64,000 nucleotides of DNA from Fulvivirga lutea (GCF_017068455.1 NZ_CP070608.1:310001-374000), one strand, 5' to 3'; shown: positions 43,477 to 53,361, numbered from the stretch's first letter. Numbers and translations: made by a program. The notes: a model not told the origin generated them from the letters alone.

Positions 43477-43561
43477 CAGAGGAGGAGGGATTCGAACCCC
43501 CGGTACCTTGCGGCACGCTGGTTTTCAAGACCAGTGCATTCGACCACTCTGCCACTCCTCT
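43477..43561 (-). tRNA. tRNA-Ser (anticodon UGA)
   Basis: On the minus strand the acceptor arms AGAGGAG and CTCCTCT pair over 7 bp, the T-loop is GGGTTCGAATCCC, and the anticodon stem CTGGT / ACCAG encloses the loop CTTGAAA with anticodon TGA. A variable arm with a stem is present as in class II tRNAs. The 3' CCA is not encoded. Length 85. Confidence 0.95.
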
Positions 43562-43651
43562 AGGTCGATAAAATCGGGCTATTTCCCGATTGGTCTGCAA
43601 ATGTATATGATTATTTAATTATGGCAAACACTCCCATAATTTTTTTAACAC

Positions 43652-44620
43652 TTAATCCTCACCCAAAATGGCAGCTTCCTTAACTCCTGTTAATCTGTAG
43701 GCCTGATGTATGCTTGCATTAATCTCATACCCCACTAACAGCACTATACTCAATATTTCCTGCCAGATCATTAATGCAATAAGAATACCTAATGAGCCAT
43801 ATAATTTATTGTATGTAGCAAAATTGGAAACATAAAATGAGAACCCATAAGTTACAAGCATACATAAGCCGGTGGCCACTAATGAACCAATGCTGAAAAA
43901 GCGCCAATTATAATGTACAGCAGGGCCGAAATAGTAAATGAATGAAATAGACAAAAAGAAAACGATAAATAATACGAAAAAGCGAATGATGAAAAATATC
44001 ACCACCTGATAACTTTGGATATCCAACCACTGAATTTCATTTACAAAGTTTACCATGATATTACCTATGACTAATAAAATAGATGCTAAAATCAATGACA
44101 CAGCAAGCATGATCGTTAAGGCGGTACCTACCAATCGTGTTTTTAAAAAACTTCTTTTTTCAGTGGTCTTATATACGGAGTTGAATGCTTTCATCAGAGA
44201 CATCATACCATTAGTGGCAAGATAGAGTGAGAATATCGCTCCGAATGTTAGTAACCCGCCCCGCGTTCTACCTACAATGTCTTCCACCGTAGTATAAATA
44301 GTATCATACATACTCGCAGGCAACACTTCCCCTAAAAAAACGAGTATTGATTCTTTACTTACCTCAGGTATAATTTCATGAATGTAAGGCGTAAGTGTAA
44401 ACAAGAAGATTATTGCAGGGAATACTGAAAGAGTGAAGTTGAAAGCAACCGCATTCGCTCTTTCAATGATCTCATCTTTGGTAATTTTATCTATGAAAAC
44501 CCTTATTACTTCATATAATGTAAGGTTTTCATATCGCTTAAATTTAATTTTTTTAAGAAGTGATATGAATTGCTCATATGTAGATGAGTGAATAATATAA
44601 TTTTTAATCCGCTCTTTCAT
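43652..44620 (-). CDS. YihY/BrkB family membrane protein
   Basis: A 322-residue integral membrane protein with six predicted helices and the family segments ANAVAFNFTLSVFPAIIFLF near 57-76, GRTRGGLLTFGAIFSLYLA near 112-130 and NKLYGSLGILIALMIWQ near 270-286. The family was once annotated as RNase BN. Its role is unknown (suggested as exporter or virulence factor). It is the last gene of a minus-strand run after the YbgC-like gene, overlapping by 1 base. Confidence 0.9.
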   Translation of the reverse strand: MKERIKNYIIHSSTYEQFISLLKKIKFKRYENLTLYEVIRVFIDKITKDEIIERANAVAFNFTLSVFPAIIFLFTLTPYIHEIIPEVSKESILVFLGEVLPASMYDTIYTTVEDIVGRTRGGLLTFGAIFSLYLATNGMMSLMKAFNSVYKTTEKRSFLKTRLVGTALTIMLAVSLILASILLVIGNIMVNFVNEIQWLDIQSYQVVIFFIIRFFVLFIVFFLSISFIYYFGPAVHYNWRFFSIGSLVATGLCMLVTYGFSFYVSNFATYNKLYGSLGILIALMIWQEILSIVLLVGYEINASIHQAYRLTGVKEAAILGED

Positions 44621-45027
44621 TATGAATAGAATTGTCCTAAAACAGCTTCTAAATTCTCCGGCATTCTTTTAGGCCTACCGGTCTCAATATCTATAAATGC
44701 TAACAAAGTTTCGCCCGTATGGATTATTTTTTGTTCCTCATTTTCAATTTCATAATTGAATTTAATTTTAACGGCAGGTTTTTGAGCTATAATCGTTCGT
44801 ACTGTCAATAACTCGTCATATCGGGCTGGAGCAATGTATTTAGAATGATTTTCCAACACGGGCATCATCACACCAGACTTTTCTAATTCTCTGTAAGTAA
44901 GGCCAAGGCTGCGGATACTTTCCGCTCGGGCTATTTCGTAAAATCGTGCGTAATTACCATAATACACATACCCCATTTGGTCGGTATCGGCATAAGTAAC
45001 TCTTATTTTGGTTTCGTGCTGAAACAT
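44620..45027 (-). CDS. Acyl-CoA thioesterase, YbgC/4HBT hotdog fold
   Basis: A 135-residue hotdog enzyme with the 4HBT signature YADTDQMGYVYYGNYARFYE (catalytic Asp at 14-17) followed by ARAESIRSLGLTY. It hydrolyses acyl-CoA thioesters in the cytoplasm and in other bacteria is linked to phospholipid and envelope functions. The start overlaps the stop of the mltG gene by 1 base, and the next gene overlaps by 1 base, so the three are cotranslated. Confidence 0.9.
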   Translation of the reverse strand: MFQHETKIRVTYADTDQMGYVYYGNYARFYEIARAESIRSLGLTYRELEKSGVMMPVLENHSKYIAPARYDELLTVRTIIAQKPAVKIKFNYEIENEEQKIIHTGETLLAFIDIETGRPKRMPENLEAVLGQFYS

Positions 45028-46073
45028 TAATTGTTATTCATTCTGGCCTTTCTTTGTTCTATAGAAAGCTGCCTTTGATATTTGTTAGCATTATTAATGT
45101 GCTCTCGCAACGTTTCTGCAAAGTAATGATAGCCTGAAAAATCCTCTTTTGCACACATATAGATATAATTGTGTTTTTCATAGTTGAGAACAGCATCTAT
45201 GGCATGAATAGGTGGCATATTGATAGGTCCCGGAGGTAGCCCTGCATTTTTATAGGTATTGAATGGAGAATCAATTTCCTTATGCACATTCAACACCCTT
45301 TTAATAGTGAAATCTTTAGCCGCAAATACCAAAGTAGGGTCAGCCTGAAGTGGTATTCTTTTTTGTAGCCGATTGATATACAAACCAGCAATAGTTTTTC
45401 CCTCACTTTTTTTCACACTTTCTGCATGCACTATTGAAGCTAATGTCATTATCTCGGTGGGAGACATGCCCAATTCTTTTGCTTTGGCCAATCGGGTGTC
45501 ATTCCAGAAATTCTTAAATTCTTTGTGCATCCGCTTCATCAGGTCATCACCAGAAATATTGTAATACACTTCGTAGGTATTGGGGATAAACATACTGATG
45601 ATCGTATGCTCATTAAACTCATCATTTGATTTAACGAACCTATCCATTGCTTCATTAAACTCCTTTTCATTCATCAAAAGATTTTCTGTAAGCTTAGGAG
45701 CCAGGCCTTCTTTTAATCTGATGTTATTAAAAGTAATTCTAACTGGTGTTTGTGTGCCAGTTCTTAACAACCTAATTACATCTATATTGCTCATATTCGG
45801 CTGAATGGCGTATCTACCGGGCTTTATAGAAGTATCATAATCCATAATTTTAGCAAGGAAACTAAAGCTTACAAGATCATTCACATAGTTTTGATCATAT
45901 AATTTGTTCTGAAGTGATTTAAAGGTTTCATTCTTTTCGATAAATAGAATCTTCTTCTCACCTTCTACCAAAAAATTTGGCGAGAATACCATTTGATAGG
46001 CATAGAATGAAAAAGATGAAAGCAAAATGGTGCCCACCAGCATAAATACTACTACAAACTTCTTGTTGTTCAT
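45027..46073 (-). CDS. mltG: Endolytic murein transglycosylase MltG (YceG)
   Basis: A 348-residue inner-membrane protein with one N-terminal helix (8-26), a LysM-like region near 60-100 and the YceG catalytic domain: IVHAESVKKSEGKTIAGLYINRL near 213-235 (catalytic Glu), LQADPTLVFA near 242-251, and FNTYKNAGLPPGPI near 268-281. MltG cleaves nascent glycan strands and ends peptidoglycan polymerisation. Complete. Head of the mltG-ybgC-yihY run. Confidence 0.94.
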   Translation of the reverse strand: MNNKKFVVVFMLVGTILLSSFSFYAYQMVFSPNFLVEGEKKILFIEKNETFKSLQNKLYDQNYVNDLVSFSFLAKIMDYDTSIKPGRYAIQPNMSNIDVIRLLRTGTQTPVRITFNNIRLKEGLAPKLTENLLMNEKEFNEAMDRFVKSNDEFNEHTIISMFIPNTYEVYYNISGDDLMKRMHKEFKNFWNDTRLAKAKELGMSPTEIMTLASIVHAESVKKSEGKTIAGLYINRLQKRIPLQADPTLVFAAKDFTIKRVLNVHKEIDSPFNTYKNAGLPPGPINMPPIHAIDAVLNYEKHNYIYMCAKEDFSGYHYFAETLREHINNANKYQRQLSIEQRKARMNNN

Positions 46074-46170
46074 TTCATTTCAATTAAGGCGGCAAAGATA
46101 AATATTGTCATTAAACTGGTAATGTCATTTCTACTCTATTTAAAAGGCATTTATACTTAACTTTACAGTT

Positions 46171-46800
46171 ATGGCAGCAGAATTTTTACAGATACATCCG
46201 GAAAATCCCGAAAAACGGAAGGTTGAACAGGTTGTAAATATGCTTCGAGATGGAGCTGTTATTATATATCCTACAGATACCATATACGGGTTAGGCTGTG
46301 ATTTATTCAACAAAAATGCCGTTGACAAAGTGTGTAAGATTAAAGGGCTTAAACCTAAGAGCTTCAATCTTTCTTTTATTTGTAATGATATAAGCCAGGT
46401 TTCTGAATATACCAAGCAGATTAATACTCCAACTTTTAAATTATTGAAAAAGGCCTTACCTGGTCCTTTCACCTTTATATTGGAGTCAAACCGAAATGTG
46501 CCTAAAATTTTAGGTACCAATAAAAAAACAGTAGGTATTAGAATTCCTGACAATAACATCACCCATATGATTGTTGACCTTCTGGGTAATCCCATAGTTA
46601 CAACATCAATTAAAGATGATGATGAAATTTTGGAGTACACTACTGACCCAGAAATAATCTATGAAGAGTATAAACATTTGGTAGATGTGGTTATTGATGG
46701 TGGTATGGGTAATAATGTTCCGTCAACAATAGTAGATTGCTCCGGTTCTCAAATTGAGATTATTAGACAGGGATTGGGAGATATTGAAGCCTATGCATGA
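46171..46800 (+). CDS. L-threonylcarbamoyladenylate synthase (Sua5/YrdC/TsaC family)
   Basis: A 209-residue enzyme of the first step of t6A tRNA modification at A37. The YrdC domain has [17 protein letters not shown] near 30-46 (KRxx-binding region variant), then [16 protein letters not shown] (the KxR-x-K substrate loop is K-G-L-K-P-K here), PGPFTFIL near 100-107 and VGIRIPDN near 122-129. Its C-terminal domain is lacking, so it is the short TsaC type. It overlaps the WbqC-like gene by 8 bases. Confidence 0.9.
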   Translation: MAAEFLQIHPENPEKRKVEQVVNMLRDGAVIIYPTDTIYGLGCDLFNKNAVDKVCKIKGLKPKSFNLSFICNDISQVSEYTKQINTPTFKLLKKALPGPFTFILESNRNVPKILGTNKKTVGIRIPDNNITHMIVDLLGNPIVTTSIKDDDEILEYTTDPEIIYEEYKHLVDVVIDGGMGNNVPSTIVDCSGSQIEIIRQGLGDIEAYA

Positions 46801-47425
46801 CAGTGTCTTAATTGAATCTCAGTACCTCCCCCCCATCGAGTTTTTCTGCCTTATCAAGCAATATGAGTCTCTACATCTGGAGGTGCATGAAAACTTTCAA
46901 AAACAAACCTATCGAAATCGTTGCTATATACTCGGAGCAAATAATGTGCAATGCCTAACGATACCAGTTGTAAAGGCCAATAGCAAACAGTCTATTGGTG
47001 ATCTTAAAATTGATTACAGTAGGCCCTGGCATAAAGAGCATTGGCGTTCGATAAAATCTGCCTATGGAAAGTCACCTTTTTTTGAGTTTTTTGAACCCCA
47101 TTTTGAGAACCCTTACCTAAATCCACCCGAAAAACTTTTGGATTTTAACGGTCAGTTACTGACAATATGTCTCAAATTACTTGGATTAAAAAGTAGAATT
47201 ATACCAACATCAGAATACCTCAAATCTCCCAAAAAGGGAATTTTAGATGCGAGATCTCTCATTAATCCTAAAGTTGATTTCAAAAAAAGGTCGATTTATA
47301 TGCCAGAAAAGTACTTACAAGTTTTTGGCAAAGACTTTGTTCCTAATTTAAGCGTTATAGATTTATTAATGAACGAAGGACCCAACTCCCTCAACCTTGT
47401 TACCAAATCTATTCGTACGGAATGA
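46793..47425 (+). CDS. WbqC-like family protein
   Basis: A 210-residue protein of the WbqC family (PF08889): [34 protein letters not shown] near the N-terminus, then the [16 protein letters not shown] and [22 protein letters not shown] segments. Members occur in O-antigen and other glycan loci and may be enzymes of unknown reaction. I use ATG 46793 ([10 protein letters not shown]) as start. An upstream in-frame ATG at 46754 would reach further into the previous gene. Cotranscribed with the Sua5-type gene. Confidence 0.85.
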   Translation: MHDSVLIESQYLPPIEFFCLIKQYESLHLEVHENFQKQTYRNRCYILGANNVQCLTIPVVKANSKQSIGDLKIDYSRPWHKEHWRSIKSAYGKSPFFEFFEPHFENPYLNPPEKLLDFNGQLLTICLKLLGLKSRIIPTSEYLKSPKKGILDARSLINPKVDFKKRSIYMPEKYLQVFGKDFVPNLSVIDLLMNEGPNSLNLVTKSIRTE

Positions 47426-47455
47426 ACAATTAAAATTGGGATTTCGTTAATAACC

Positions 47456-47489
47456 AATAATTACCAGTATGTTAATGGTAATTATTTTT
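47456..47489 (+). terminator. Terminator after the WbqC-like gene
   Basis: AATAATTACCA (47456-47466) pairs with TGGTAATTATT (47476-47486), loop of 9, followed by a short T run. It separates the gene from clpC, 45 bases before its start codon. Confidence 0.75.
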
Positions 47490-47530
47490 AAGAAATCATA
47501 CATTTACATAGACACTACAATTGCTCAGTT

Positions 47531-50068
47531 ATGGAAGCAAAATTTTCAAATAGGGTAAAAGAAGTAATATCGCTGAGTCGTGAAGAAGCCCTGAGACTCG
47601 GCCATGACTATATTGGCACTGAACATTTACTTTTAGGAATGATCCGTGAAGGTGAAGGTGTGGCAGTTGGTCTGTTAAAAAAATTAGGAATCTCACTTGA
47701 CGAACTGCGCAATTCAGTAGAAAAAGTTTCTAAGGGAACCGCATCACCAGATGTAAAGAACTTGGCAAACATTCCATTGACTCGCCAGTCTGAAAAAGTG
47801 TTAAAAATCACTTATCTGGAGGCTAAGATATTCAAGAGCCAGCTTATAGGAACTGAGCATCTTTTACTTTCTATCTTAAGAGATGAAGACAACATTGCTA
47901 CTCAAATTCTAGAAAAATTTGATGTGAGTTACGATGTTGTAAAAGAGTTATTAGAATACCAAACAGACAATCCTATTGCTTCGTCTGATACAGATGATCC
48001 TGAAGACGATTCTTCAAAAATATTTGGATCAAGTTCTGGCTCAGGTGGCAAAGAGAAAAAAGGAAATGAAAAATCCAGAACTCCTGTACTTGATAATTTC
48101 GGAAGAGACTTAACTAAACTTGCTGAAGAAGATCGATTAGATCCTATTGTTGGTAGAGAAAAAGAAATAGAGCGTGTTGCTCAAATATTGAGCAGAAGAA
48201 AGAAGAACAACCCAATTTTAATTGGTGAACCTGGCGTGGGTAAAACTGCAATTGCCGAAGGTCTTGCTCTTAGGATAGTTCAGAAGAAAGTATCCAGAGT
48301 GTTATTTGGCAAAAGAGTAGTTACACTTGATTTAGCTTCTTTAGTGGCTGGCACTAAATACCGTGGCCAGTTCGAGGAGCGAATGAAAGCCGTAATGAAT
48401 GAACTGGAGAAATCACCAGAAGTAATTCTGTTCATTGATGAGCTACATACTATTGTTGGTGCCGGTGGCGCTTCAGGCTCGCTTGATGCATCGAACATGT
48501 TCAAGCCAGCTCTTGCAAGAGGAGAAATCCAATGCATTGGTGCCACTACGCTTGACGAGTACAGACAGTATATAGAAAAAGATGGTGCATTAGCCAGACG
48601 TTTCCAGATGGTTATGGTAGATGCAACCACTCCGGAAGAGACTATTGAAATACTGAACAACATCAAAGAGAAGTACGAGGAGCATCATCATGTAAATTAT
48701 TCTGATGAGGCCGTGGAAGCTTGCGTTAAGCTTTCAGATAGATACATTTCTGACAGATATCTTCCAGACAAAGCCATTGATGTGCTTGATGAAGCTGGAG
48801 CACGCGTACACATCAGCAACATTCATGTACCTGATGAAATAATCAAGTTAGAGGCTGATATCGAGGATATCAAACACGAAAAAAATAGAGTTGTAAAAAG
48901 CCAGAAATACGAAGAGGCTGCACAACTAAGAGACAAAGAGAAAAAGCTTTTAGAGCAATTGGAACAGGCTAAAGTTAGATGGGAAGATGAGACTAAAAGC
49001 AAAAGATATGATGTAGATGAGGATAATGTAGCAGATGTAATTGCTATGATGACGGGCATCCCAACGAAGCGTATCGCTCAAAAAGAAAGTAATAAGCTTC
49101 TTGGCATGAATGATCAGTTGAACGGAAGTGTCATTGGTCAGGATGAAGCCATAAAGAAGTTAACCAGAGCTATTCAGAGAACCAGGGTTGGACTAAAAGA
49201 TCCTAAAAAACCGATTGGTTCATTTATATTCCTGGGCCCTACTGGTGTAGGTAAAACTGAATTAGCAAAAGTATTATCAACCTACCTTTTCGATAAGGAA
49301 GACGCACTTGTGAGAATTGACATGAGTGAGTATATGGAGAAATTCTCTGTATCGAGATTGGTTGGAGCGCCTCCTGGATATGTTGGCTATGAAGAAGGTG
49401 GCCAGCTGACTGAGAAAGTGAGAAGAAAGCCTTACAGTGTTGTGTTGCTTGATGAAATTGAAAAAGCACACCCAGATGTATTCAATATTCTTTTACAGGT
49501 ACTCGATGATGGAATATTAACTGATGGATTAGGTAGAAGGGTTGATTTTAGAAATACCATCATCATCATGACTTCGAACATTGGAGTGAGAGATTTAAAA
49601 GATTTCGGATCTGGTATTGGTTTCGCTGCGGGGCCTAAGAAGAATGACGATGACGCAATGAAATCGACCATTCAGAGTGCTTTGAAGAAAGCCTTTAGCC
49701 CTGAATTTTTAAACCGATTAGATGACGTGATTGTATTCAACTCTTTACAAAGAGAGCATATTCACAAAATCATTGATCTTTCATTGGCTAAGTTATTTGA
49801 ACGAATTTTATCACTTGGCTACCATGTAGAGTTAACCGATAAAGCAAAAGATTTCTTGTCTGAAAAAGGTTACGATCCACAATATGGAGCAAGGCCATTG
49901 AACAGAGCTATACAGAAATACCTGGAAGATCCTGTGGCAGAAGAAATTTTGAAAGGCGAAATGGAAGAAGGCGCAACAATTGTTGCTGACCATGACGGTA
50001 AGACCGAAGAGCTTAAAATCAAGGTGAAGAAGCCGGGTAAATCAACAAAAAAAGAAGAGAAAGAATAA
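47531..50068 (+). CDS. clpC: ATP-dependent Clp protease ATP-binding subunit ClpC
   Basis: An 845-residue Hsp100 unfoldase. Two N-terminal Clp repeats (about 5-75 and 85-145) precede an acidic linker (150-185), AAA domain 1 with Walker A GEPGVGKT near 232-239, the middle domain with UVR motif (KSQKYEEAAQLRDKEKKLLEQL), and AAA domain 2 with Walker A GPTGVGKT near 569-576 and the arginine-finger and sensor motifs. It feeds ClpP and could partner with ClpS from 25.6 kb. Monocistronic, framed by terminators. Confidence 0.96.
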   Translation: MEAKFSNRVKEVISLSREEALRLGHDYIGTEHLLLGMIREGEGVAVGLLKKLGISLDELRNSVEKVSKGTASPDVKNLANIPLTRQSEKVLKITYLEAKIFKSQLIGTEHLLLSILRDEDNIATQILEKFDVSYDVVKELLEYQTDNPIASSDTDDPEDDSSKIFGSSSGSGGKEKKGNEKSRTPVLDNFGRDLTKLAEEDRLDPIVGREKEIERVAQILSRRKKNNPILIGEPGVGKTAIAEGLALRIVQKKVSRVLFGKRVVTLDLASLVAGTKYRGQFEERMKAVMNELEKSPEVILFIDELHTIVGAGGASGSLDASNMFKPALARGEIQCIGATTLDEYRQYIEKDGALARRFQMVMVDATTPEETIEILNNIKEKYEEHHHVNYSDEAVEACVKLSDRYISDRYLPDKAIDVLDEAGARVHISNIHVPDEIIKLEADIEDIKHEKNRVVKSQKYEEAAQLRDKEKKLLEQLEQAKVRWEDETKSKRYDVDEDNVADVIAMMTGIPTKRIAQKESNKLLGMNDQLNGSVIGQDEAIKKLTRAIQRTRVGLKDPKKPIGSFIFLGPTGVGKTELAKVLSTYLFDKEDALVRIDMSEYMEKFSVSRLVGAPPGYVGYEEGGQLTEKVRRKPYSVVLLDEIEKAHPDVFNILLQVLDDGILTDGLGRRVDFRNTIIIMTSNIGVRDLKDFGSGIGFAAGPKKNDDDAMKSTIQSALKKAFSPEFLNRLDDVIVFNSLQREHIHKIIDLSLAKLFERILSLGYHVELTDKAKDFLSEKGYDPQYGARPLNRAIQKYLEDPVAEEILKGEMEEGATIVADHDGKTEELKIKVKKPGKSTKKEEKE

Positions 50069-50089
50069 AAGCCTTTCTCATTGATAAAG

Positions 50090-50122
50090 AAAAGCCATCC
50101 GCTAGCTAGCGGATGGCTTTTT
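50090..50122. terminator. Terminator after clpC (perfect 32-base palindrome)
   Basis: From AAAAGCCATCCG to CGGATGGCTTTT the 32 bases equal their own reverse complement, giving a very stable hairpin with a closing CTAG loop, followed by a T. It is 21 bases after the clpC stop codon. Confidence 0.85.
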
Positions 50123-50131
50123 GCTTTTCAG

Positions 50132-50178
50132 GTCATGTCGCATCCGCCAACTGGCGGAGAAGACATCTTTGCTATGTA
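50132..50178 (+). repeat. Dispersed hairpin repeat, copy 1
   Basis: GTCATGTCGCA (50132-50142), then a palindromic TCCGCCA-AC-TGGCGGA core, then AGACATCTTTGC (50161-50172) and ATGTA. ATGTC and GACAT form an outer stem around the core. The flanking words recur at 50993-51030, with a different core. Confidence 0.65.
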
Positions 50179-50317
50179 TATAGAGTTGAATCGACTCATA
50201 AGATATATCTCCAAGCTTCCAATCTAACATACCACTGAAAAAATTATTAATAATTAAAAATCCAATTATTCAATTAACATATTTACATTTCAATATATTA
50301 TTTAACTTATATTATAA

Positions 50318-50872
50318 ATGCCTCGTTTTCAATGCGTTAAAAAATTAGTAGTTCTGACTTTGCTCTGCACCGCACTCGTAACATCATTTACTTCCTGTGA
50401 TCTGTTTTCCTCAGAAGATGACGAACCTAAATCACCGATTGACCAACTGCCACCATTGACAACAACCGGAGAGAACACTTTTGGCTATCTATTAAATGGT
50501 GAGACTATTGTTATTGCTAGTAGCTTAAATGCATCAGCTATATATCAAGGGGGAGGAGTTCAAATAAGCAGTTTTTTTGAAAATGAACAAGTTGATCATA
50601 ATATAGTAATGATACTATTAGATCCAATTAAAATAAATCAAAGCTATGATTTAACTAACCTACCAGAACATAAGGTACAATTTATAGACTCAAGGTCTGA
50701 CAAAAAGTGTCTTTATGATTATTCAGACACTTTTATGGGTAGTATTAAATTGTCAAATATCGATAGAACCAATTTTATCATTTCAGGTCAGTTTGAATTT
50801 TCCACAGTAACACAAGGCTGCGAAACTGTCGAAGTTACTGATGGCCGCTTTGACCTTCAATACATTCCATAA
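50318..50872 (+). CDS. Putative lipoprotein, unknown function
   Basis: A 184-residue lipoprotein: a long hydrophobic segment ending in SFTSCDLF (lipobox, Cys27), an acidic linker, then a beta-rich domain (GENTFGYLLNGETIVIASS, SYDLTNLPEHKVQFIDSRS, CLYDYSDTFMGSIKLS). The region 55-110 has a strand pattern seen in many Bacteroidota DUF lipoproteins (DUF6252-like), but the family cannot be assigned with confidence. A further small secreted gene follows 22 bases downstream. Confidence 0.6.
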   Translation: MPRFQCVKKLVVLTLLCTALVTSFTSCDLFSSEDDEPKSPIDQLPPLTTTGENTFGYLLNGETIVIASSLNASAIYQGGGVQISSFFENEQVDHNIVMILLDPIKINQSYDLTNLPEHKVQFIDSRSDKKCLYDYSDTFMGSIKLSNIDRTNFIISGQFEFSTVTQGCETVEVTDGRFDLQYIP

Positions 50873-50894
50873 CTAATACATAAAACCAACAATT

Positions 50895-51146
50895 ATGAAA
50901 CAACTATGCGTTTGCTTGGCGTTACTGTGCCTGATAGGTAAAATAAACGCTCAATCCACAGGTTATTATAATGAAATGAACCATGTTTTAATGTCATGTC
51001 GCAACGAAGTGGAGACATCTTTGCCATGTAGAATACATGCGTTGACTTGCGTGATGGTTAAGAATTCAACTCCGCCAGTAGGTGGATACGAATTGACTAG
51101 ATTATTAGTAACTCCCGTGATACTTTCTCAGAAACCACTCCGTTGA
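50895..51146 (+). CDS. Small secreted protein whose 3' half is repeat-derived (likely broken)
   Basis: The frame begins with a good signal peptide (MKQLCVCLALLCLIGKINAQ) and a short mature stretch (STGYYNEMNHV). From about residue 32 the coding sequence is the dispersed hairpin repeat (50993 onward) that also occurs after clpC. The remaining 50 residues (LMSCRNEVETSLPCR...) therefore are probably not original protein. It is best seen as a gene truncated by the repeat. The end overlaps the convergent VWA gene by 42 bases. Confidence 0.4.
   Translation: MKQLCVCLALLCLIGKINAQSTGYYNEMNHVLMSCRNEVETSLPCRIHALTCVMVKNSTPPVGGYELTRLLVTPVILSQKPLR
50993..51030 (+). repeat. Dispersed hairpin repeat, copy 2
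   Basis: GTCATGTCGCA (50993-51003) followed after 9 bases by AGACATCTTTGC (51013-51024) and CATGTA, matching copy 1 at the flanks but with a different and shorter core. It falls inside the reading frame of a small secreted protein. Confidence 0.65.
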
Positions 51147-53198
51147 AACAAATATTAAAAGCAAGATCAATATCCATTCGAGGTTAATGAAAGGCAACAG
51201 TTGTTCCCTACTATGAATAACACCTTGTGGCTCTTTGTTTTCTATATAATTGCTCAACTCGCTTAGTTCAGTTGCCTTGTAGCTTTTGCCTCCTGTTTGA
51301 GAAGCTAGTTTTCTAAGCATGGCAAAGTCGGCCTTATAGTTTTGGTTTTCCAGCTGCAATTCCTTCACAATTATTTCACCTTTAACTTCCTCCCTTTTCC
51401 CATTCAACTCGGTTGAAGCAACATAAGAGTAAATCCCATCTTTGAGTCCATTAATTACATACCTTGTATTATTAGGGTTGGTGATGTAATCGTATTGGAA
51501 AGTTTCATTTTTCTCATTTTTAAGAATAAGGTCTATCTTTTGATCATAAACCTCCTCATATAAATCATTATAAACCTCCGTTTCAAAAACGATATCTTCG
51601 GTATTTGAGAATTCATTCTTTATCGGGTAGACTCTGAATTTTCGTTTATCATCTTTAGTGGAAAGGTATTGAACCAGTTTGGAAACAAGTTCATTAAAAA
51701 GATTATTGTTACCGTTGTTAGCATAGTCTGTGAGTTTCCACTTCCATAAACCCTGGCCTAAGAAAACAGCTCGCTTTTTATCACCATTGGCTTTAATACT
51801 TAAAAGTGGTCTGCTAGTAGTAATATTACCTACTCGCTGATACAGCAGGGTACTCGCCTCACTTTCCAATTGATAGTTACCAAAAGGTACTGATATTGGC
51901 GGAAACTGATCAAAGGAAGACTGCAGTTCCTCACTTAATTTAAAATTCCCAAAAGCAGGATTGAATGCAGCGATTATTTTATCATAGTCATCCGAGGTTA
52001 TAGAGACTTTTACAATCTCATTAAAATCATTAAACCTTTTCACATTAACTTGAGGGCCAAAAAATATTAATGCTGCCTCTTCCTTATCAACAACCTCTTG
52101 AAAAAGAGCCTGGCCAAAACGTTGGGCATCTGTCAACTCATGATAAATCACCAAGTCAAAGTTTTTGGGGCTATTTTTCAAACGTTCCACGTCCTTAGGA
52201 TTACTCAGGATGTAGCTCTCAAATTCATAGTTAGAGTTCGTTTGAATGGCTGACCTGAGTGCTTTAATGTCGGGATGCGGTGCCCCCGCCAACAAGGCAA
52301 TCGTTTCTTTACCTTCCACCACTTCTATAAATGCTGATTTATAATTGTTTGAATAGGTAAGTTCATTTTCTTTACGAGAAACAACTACTTCATACTTTTG
52401 AAAACCACTTTCTTTAGCATCTACTAAAAATTTCACTTCCTGTAATTCTCCTGAACGTGTGAGTGTCAATTTTTGCTGTGCTATCCGTTGGCCGTTTTGC
52501 ATGAGATTTACATCTATTTGCTCCCCAACATATCCTTCATTTAAAATATTAATCACCACAGGAAATTTATTGCCCTGATAGGCCAGGCGATTAAATAAAA
52601 TTGAATGAATACTGATATCAGCCTTGGGTATTGTATCACCAATTAATAGCGTTGAAATAGGAAAACCATACTCCGAAAAAGTGGGCGAAATTCCTGAATT
52701 ATACATACCATCAGAAACAAGCAGCACTCCGGCAATATTACGTCCTTCATAATCGCTTTGGATTCCCTCTAATAGTTCTGATAAATCCGTTCTTTGTTCA
52801 TTAAATCTTATTTCTGAGGTAATTCCCGATAATGTTCGAAATTCGGTTTCAAAACCAGCGGTACCCAAACGTTTCTGATTACTTTTTAATTCTTCAATGA
52901 GTTCACCCAAAGCGGTACTATCCGCTGAATTCAGCATTGATTTAGAGTTATCGACTGCAATTACAAATGCCGGTGCCTCCGTTTCATTTATGATCTGCCT
53001 AATGATCGGAGACACAAGCAGGGCACAGATTAGACTTACCAAGACACCTCTTATAATGAGAAGTGCCAAATTCATGCTTTTACTCCATGGGCCTTTTTTC
53101 TGGTATTGAATAAGAGCATAAGCTGCACCTACCACCAGGCAGACTATTAGGAAAAGAGGGTGATTGTCAAAAATTAGCTCTTTCATGCTCTCCGTCAA
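51105..53198 (-). CDS. Membrane protein with VWA-like domain
   Basis: A 697-residue membrane protein with two N-terminal helices (about 9-30 and 40-62), a VWA-like domain starting AVDNSKSML (MIDAS-like DNSKS) near 80, a large extracytoplasmic region of about 500 residues, and one C-terminal helix (WILILLLIFVSTEWFL near 672-690). This architecture is common in Bacteroidota, often beside BatA/BatB-like proteins, and has an internal glutamine-amidotransferase-like region near 300-400. Function unknown. Single gene, divergent from the LytS-like kinase gene. Confidence 0.75.
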   Translation of the reverse strand: MTESMKELIFDNHPLFLIVCLVVGAAYALIQYQKKGPWSKSMNLALLIIRGVLVSLICALLVSPIIRQIINETEAPAFVIAVDNSKSMLNSADSTALGELIEELKSNQKRLGTAGFETEFRTLSGITSEIRFNEQRTDLSELLEGIQSDYEGRNIAGVLLVSDGMYNSGISPTFSEYGFPISTLLIGDTIPKADISIHSILFNRLAYQGNKFPVVINILNEGYVGEQIDVNLMQNGQRIAQQKLTLTRSGELQEVKFLVDAKESGFQKYEVVVSRKENELTYSNNYKSAFIEVVEGKETIALLAGAPHPDIKALRSAIQTNSNYEFESYILSNPKDVERLKNSPKNFDLVIYHELTDAQRFGQALFQEVVDKEEAALIFFGPQVNVKRFNDFNEIVKVSITSDDYDKIIAAFNPAFGNFKLSEELQSSFDQFPPISVPFGNYQLESEASTLLYQRVGNITTSRPLLSIKANGDKKRAVFLGQGLWKWKLTDYANNGNNNLFNELVSKLVQYLSTKDDKRKFRVYPIKNEFSNTEDIVFETEVYNDLYEEVYDQKIDLILKNEKNETFQYDYITNPNNTRYVINGLKDGIYSYVASTELNGKREEVKGEIIVKELQLENQNYKADFAMLRKLASQTGGKSYKATELSELSNYIENKEPQGVIHSREQLLPFINLEWILILLLIFVSTEWFLRKYHGSY

Positions 53199-53361
53199 TT
53201 AACGGCAATTATTTAATTAAGATTTCCTAATCACAATGCTAAACTATTTAGGTTATTGATGCTAACTTATATTGGCACAATTAAATAACGCATTAGGCAT
53301 TAAAAACCTGTTGTATGTCGAATTAAAAAATGATTAGCAACTTAGGGTGTATTTTTGCGGT

